A stretch of 9,952 nucleotides of DNA from JAVVRI01 sp036654795 (GTDB taxonomy: Bacteria > Bacteroidota > Bacteroidia > Bacteroidales > Tannerellaceae): NCBI GenBank assembly GCA_036654795.1, contig JAVVRI010000113.1, positions 1 to 9,952 of the forward strand, given 5' to 3'. The notes under the pieces were generated by a model. The model was not told where the DNA came from. It was given only the letters and a program-made list of their open reading frames with translations, and made no database searches. Shown piece after piece: positions 7,341-9,952 of the stretch. The first letter of the stretch is position 1. Each line of letters begins with the position of its first letter. A program made the translations under genes and the position numbers.

Positions 7341-8813
7341 TTACTTTTGCAGCGCAGCGTCCATGGCAGCGGCAGCTTTACGACCATCGCCCATGGCTAG
7401 AATAACGGTGGCACCACCACGAACGATGTCGCCACCGGCGTACACATCAGGAAGGGCGGACTGCATACTCATGTCATCCACCACAATCGTGCCGCGACGA
7501 CTTACCTCCAGACCGTGAAAGGAGCTTGGAATAAGGGGATTCGGAGAGACACCTACGCTGACGATCACCTCGTCCACTTCGAGTGTCTCGATGGCGCCTT
7601 CTATAGCAACAGGACGACGACGGCCGGAAGCATCCGGTTCGCCCAGCTCCATCTTCTGAAGCTTCATGTGCGTCACGCGGCCACGCTCGTTGCCTAAGTA
7701 TTCGATGGGATTATGAAGAGTGAGGAACTCGATACCCTCCTCTTTGGCGTGCTTCACCTCTTCCAAACGAGCGGGCATCTCCTCTTCACTGCGGCGATAG
7801 ACGATAACGGCGCGTTCGGCTCCTAAGCGACGAGCCGTACGGACGGAGTCCATCGCCGTATTGCCACCACCAATTACAGCAACACGTTTGCCTTTCAGCA
7901 CAGGGGTATCGCTCTCCGGATTAGCTGCATCCATCAAGTTGACGCGGGTCAGGTATTCATTGGAGGACATCACACCGATCAGGTTCTCGCCCGGTATGCC
8001 CATAAAGTTAGGCAAGCCGGCACCACTGGCAGCAAAAATGCCTTTGAAACCATCCGTATGAAGATCTTCGTAACTGATGGTCTTGCCGATGATGCAATTC
8101 GTGATGAAGCGGACACCCATCTTGCGAAGGCTTTCTATCTCGACATCCACAATATGGTTAGGGAGGCGGAACTCCGGAATGCCATACTTGAGCACGCCGC
8201 CAATCTCGTGAAGCGCCTCGAAAACGGTCACATCGTAACCACGCTTGGCCATGTCTCCGGCAAAAGAAAGCCCGGCCGGGCCGGAGCCGATCACGGCAAT
8301 CTTGATGCCATTCGAAACAGCCACTTCGGGGACAGAGACATTCCCGCTCTCGCGCTCATAATCGGCAGCAAAGCGCTCCAGATAGCCAATGGCTACGGCG
8401 GGCTTACCCAACTTCTGCGTATAAATACACTGGCTTTCGCACTGCTTTTCCTGCGGACAAACGCGACCACAGACGGCAGGCAGAGCGCTGGTTTCCTTCA
8501 ATGTACGAGCAGCTTCGAGCAACTCGCCGCACTCAATGTGCTTGACGAAAGTAGGTATGTTGATGCTAACCGGACAGCCGGTCATACAAGTTGGGTTCGG
8601 ACAGTCCAAGCAGCGCACAGCTTCCTGCATGGCCTGCTCTTTCGTAAGGCCAAGGTTGACCTCTTCCAAGCGGGTATGGCTGCGGTACTCAGCATCTAGT
8701 TCGTTCATGGCGATGCGGGGAATATCCGTACGCTCTTTATTCTTTTTGCTCTTGCGGAGCGCTTCCCGCCAAGGTTCGGCGCGGCGGGCGGCTATCAGTT
8801 CTTCTGTTGTCAT
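7341..8813 (-). CDS. nfnB: NfnB-type large subunit of bifurcating NADH-dependent ferredoxin:NADP+ oxidoreductase (GltA-like)
   Basis: The FAD- and NADPH-binding large subunit. With NfnA it should catalyse NADH + 2 reduced ferredoxin + 2 NADP+ + H+ to NAD+ + 2 oxidised ferredoxin + 2 NADPH, reversibly, in the cytoplasm. It has 490 residues, close to the usual 460-490. The N-terminal iron-sulfur domain carries C68, C71, C76 and C80, then C115, C119, C125 and C129, for two [4Fe-4S] clusters. The FAD site is GSGPAG (176-181), followed by GGVLKYGIPEFRLP. The NADPH site is GGGNTA (315-320), with YRRSEEEMPAR nearby. The C-terminal segment YAGGDIVRGGATVILAMGDG (459-478) closes the FAD fold. The protein is homologous to the glutamate synthase small subunit and often named GltA or sulfide dehydrogenase alpha. 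No glutamate synthase large subunit is seen, and nfnA lies 19 bases upstream, which favours the Nfn role. Start ATG at 8813-8811. Confidence 0.92.
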   Translation of the reverse strand: MTTEELIAARRAEPWREALRKSKKNKERTDIPRIAMNELDAEYRSHTRLEEVNLGLTKEQAMQEAVRCLDCPNPTCMTGCPVSINIPTFVKHIECGELLEAARTLKETSALPAVCGRVCPQEKQCESQCIYTQKLGKPAVAIGYLERFAADYERESGNVSVPEVAVSNGIKIAVIGSGPAGLSFAGDMAKRGYDVTVFEALHEIGGVLKYGIPEFRLPNHIVDVEIESLRKMGVRFITNCIIGKTISYEDLHTDGFKGIFAASGAGLPNFMGIPGENLIGVMSSNEYLTRVNLMDAANPESDTPVLKGKRVAVIGGGNTAMDSVRTARRLGAERAVIVYRRSEEEMPARLEEVKHAKEEGIEFLTLHNPIEYLGNERGRVTHMKLQKMELGEPDASGRRRPVAIEGAIETLEVDEVIVSVGVSPNPLIPSSFHGLEVSRRGTIVVDDMSMQSALPDVYAGGDIVRGGATVILAMGDGRKAAAAMDAALQK

Positions 8814-8832
8814 AGCTTGATTCGTGGTTTTG

Positions 8833-9630
8833 TTACTTCTGTTCTACATCTTTGTATGCACCGAGGCGCATGATCATCTCGTCGAAGTCCACCTGATGGG
8901 CGTCGAACTCAGGGCCGTCCACACAGACGAACTTTGTCTTTCCTCCTACCGTAATGCGACAAGCGCCACACATACCGGTACCGTCCACCATAATCGTGTT
9001 CAGCGAAGCGACAGTAGGTATTTCGTACTTCTTCGTTAGGGCGGCAACAAACTTCATCATAATAGCAGGACCGATGGTAACACAGAAATCTACCTTTTCT
9101 CTTTGGATGACAGCCTCCACACCGTTCGTCACCAAACCTTTGTTACCGGACGAACCGTCGTCCGTCATCACGATCACCTCATCGGAATTGGCGCGCATCT
9201 GCTCCTCCAGAATCACCAAGTCCTTGGTGCGGGCAGCAAGGACAACAATCACGCGATTGCCCGCCCGATGCATCGCCTCAACAATCGGAAGCAGCGGGGC
9301 AACCCCCACACCTCCACCGGCACAGACAACGGTGCCAACCTTCTCCACATGCGTGGCCTGGCCAAGCGGACCAACAAGGTCGGTGATGTAATCGCCCACC
9401 TCCAACGCACAGATCTTCTTGGACGAACCGCCCACAGCCTGAATAACGAGGGTAATCGTTCCTCGTACCGTATCTGCACCGGCGATGGTCAGTGGGATGC
9501 GCTCACCTTTCTCTCCTACTTTGACGATCACGAAGTGACCAGCCTTGCGCGAGCGGGCAATCAACGGGGCTTCCACCTCCAACTTCACTACGTTCGCCGA
9601 GAAATGTTCTTTACTTACAATCTTATTCAT
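8833..9630 (-). CDS. nfnA: NfnA-type small subunit (ferredoxin-NADP+ reductase-like, FAD, NAD and [2Fe-2S])
   Basis: The small subunit that binds FAD, NAD(H) and a [2Fe-2S] cluster and pairs with NfnB. It belongs with PyrK and sulfide dehydrogenase beta in the ferredoxin-NADP+ reductase fold. From ATG 9630 it has 265 residues. The FAD-binding segment RIPLTIAG starts at residue 44, the nucleotide-binding segment CAGGGVGVAPLLPI covers about 103-116, and the cluster region reads D216-x4-C221-x2-C224-x11-C236. The Asp stands where PyrK has its first Cys, matching the Asp plus three Cys ligation known for Nfn small subunits. The frame also opens at ATG 9654 (273 aa). I chose 9630 because homologues begin MNKIVSK and because a promoter box at 9673-9666 would leave almost no leader before 9654. 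It is first in the operon. Confidence 0.92.
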   Translation of the reverse strand: MNKIVSKEHFSANVVKLEVEAPLIARSRKAGHFVIVKVGEKGERIPLTIAGADTVRGTITLVIQAVGGSSKKICALEVGDYITDLVGPLGQATHVEKVGTVVCAGGGVGVAPLLPIVEAMHRAGNRVIVVLAARTKDLVILEEQMRANSDEVIVMTDDGSSGNKGLVTNGVEAVIQREKVDFCVTIGPAIMMKFVAALTKKYEIPTVASLNTIMVDGTGMCGACRITVGGKTKFVCVDGPEFDAHQVDFDEMIMRLGAYKDVEQK

Positions 9631-9665
9631 TATAATTGTTTCAATTAATAGCATTTATGGGGTGG

Positions 9666-9673
9666 CAAAGATA
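9666..9673 (-). promoter_or_regulatory. Bacteroides-type -7 box for the nfnAB operon
   Basis: On the minus strand, bases 9673-9666 read TATCTTTG, an exact fit to TAnnTTTG. Transcription would begin near 9660, leaving about 30 AT-rich leader bases before ATG 9630. No clear TTTG -33 box is seen at the standard spacing. Position and match make this the best promoter candidate in the window. Confidence 0.55.
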
Positions 9674-9777
9674 AGAAATAAAACTGAGACTGAGTGCAGG
9701 ACGCAGAAAGAAGGTTGTAAGAGAGCGATTTAGGCGGCAGTTTGAAACGAGAATGAAGTCGGGAAAACTACAAGTAA

Positions 9778-9785
9778 TAATTTTG
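9778..9785 (+). promoter_or_regulatory. Divergent plus-strand TAnnTTTG box
   Basis: TAATTTTG matches the Bacteroides -7 consensus and points rightward, away from nfnAB. A TTTG lies at 9741-9744, but 33 bases upstream is too far for a normal -33 box. If active it would start a transcript near 9792 that leaves the window. Confidence 0.3.
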
Positions 9786-9791
9786 CCACTT

Positions 9792-9911
9792 ATCGGAGTT
9801 TGTTAAGTATCGTTACAAGGTGAGCGATATAGCGTTGAAAGAACTGGCTCGGGCGTGATCCGTTCTACGGTACTGCATGCAGGTGTGCTAGCTCTAACGT
9901 GCAGTATATTA
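9792..9911 (+). other. Possible structured leader with three consecutive hairpins
   Basis: Three non-overlapping stems follow the divergent promoter-like box. The first is 9807-9814 with 9823-9830 (8 bp, two G-T). The second is 9840-9847 with 9860-9866 (7 bp with T9845 bulged). The third is 9871-9879 with 9898-9906 (9 bp, one G-T). The last ends about five bases before ATG 9912. I do not recognise a known riboswitch class. Each stem is short enough to be chance, so the feature is tentative. Confidence 0.25.
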
Positions 9912-9952
9912 ATGGGAAGGACAGGGCGTCTTACTTTTTTTCTTATATGCTA
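9912..9952 (+). CDS. Possible start of a secreted or membrane protein cut by the window end
   Basis: From ATG 9912 the frame stays open to the window end and reads MGRTGRLTFFLIC. Two basic residues followed by a hydrophobic run resemble the beginning of a signal peptide, lipoprotein leader or membrane helix. Only 13 codons are visible, so the function is unknown and the reading frame itself may be chance. It would be the first gene on the far side of the divergent promoter-like box. Confidence 0.25.
   Translation, partial: MGRTGRLTFFLIC

Noticed and set aside
8058..8699. Long plus-strand open frame of 213 codons
   Set aside because: It is fully antisense to nfnB, whose Cys clusters and nucleotide-binding motifs are intact. 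The translated sequence shows no recognisable family, as expected for the antisense of a GC-rich gene.
7341..8813. Reading the large subunit as a true glutamate synthase small subunit
   Set aside because: No glutamate synthase large subunit is adjacent, and the gene is paired with an NfnA-type subunit 19 bases away.
9103..9648. Plus-strand open frame of 181 codons
   Set aside because: It lies opposite nfnA, which has clear FAD, NAD and [2Fe-2S] motifs; the frame shows no family features.
9753..9806. Short frame MKSGKLQVIILPLIGVC
   Set aside because: Seventeen codons that overlap the divergent promoter-like box; no ribosome-binding or conservation evidence, so chance is the simplest explanation.

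Overview
The window looks like chromosomal DNA of a Bacteroidales bacterium (Bacteroides, Parabacteroides or Tannerella-like; the genus cannot be fixed from sequence alone). The reasons are a SusC/SusD pair, a FecR-type anti-sigma factor with a DUF4974-like C-terminal domain, little use of Shine-Dalgarno sites, and promoter-like boxes of the Bacteroides TAnnTTTG type.

Layout. Bases 1-60 hold a terminator-like hairpin that probably ends a gene lying left of the window. Bases 60-340 have no gene but contain inverted repeats and two mutually exclusive hairpins. Four plus-strand genes follow: an ECF sigma factor (345-887), its FecR-like anti-sigma factor (950-1960), a SusC-family TonB-dependent transporter with an N-terminal STN signalling domain (2086-5496) and a SusD-family surface lipoprotein (5512-7221). 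A repeat-built, bidirectional terminator-like element (7231-7301) separates this block from a convergent minus-strand operon, nfnA (9630-8833) then nfnB (8813-7341). Bases 9655-9952 hold the nfnA promoter, a divergent promoter-like box, a possibly structured leader and perhaps the first codons of another plus-strand gene.

How the genes work together. The first block is a complete trans-envelope signalling and uptake unit. SusD and SusC would capture and import a ligand across the outer membrane. The STN domain of SusC would contact the periplasmic part of the FecR-like protein, which then frees or activates the sigma factor to transcribe susCD. No glycoside hydrolase, sulfatase, peptidase or other degradative gene is present, so the substrate is unknown and any enzymes lie elsewhere.

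The second block encodes a predicted flavin-based electron-bifurcating NADH-dependent ferredoxin:NADP+ oxidoreductase. Its small subunit has the Asp plus three Cys pattern for the [2Fe-2S] cluster, and its large subunit has eight cysteines in two groups for two [4Fe-4S] clusters. The large subunit is often named GltA or glutamate synthase small subunit, but its neighbour here is the Nfn partner.

The most interesting non-coding signals are the double-armed terminator at 7231-7301, a minus-strand promoter-like box on the susC start codon that could drive a DonS-like antisense RNA, and the possibly structured leaders at both edges. I did not find a clearly undescribed protein system.
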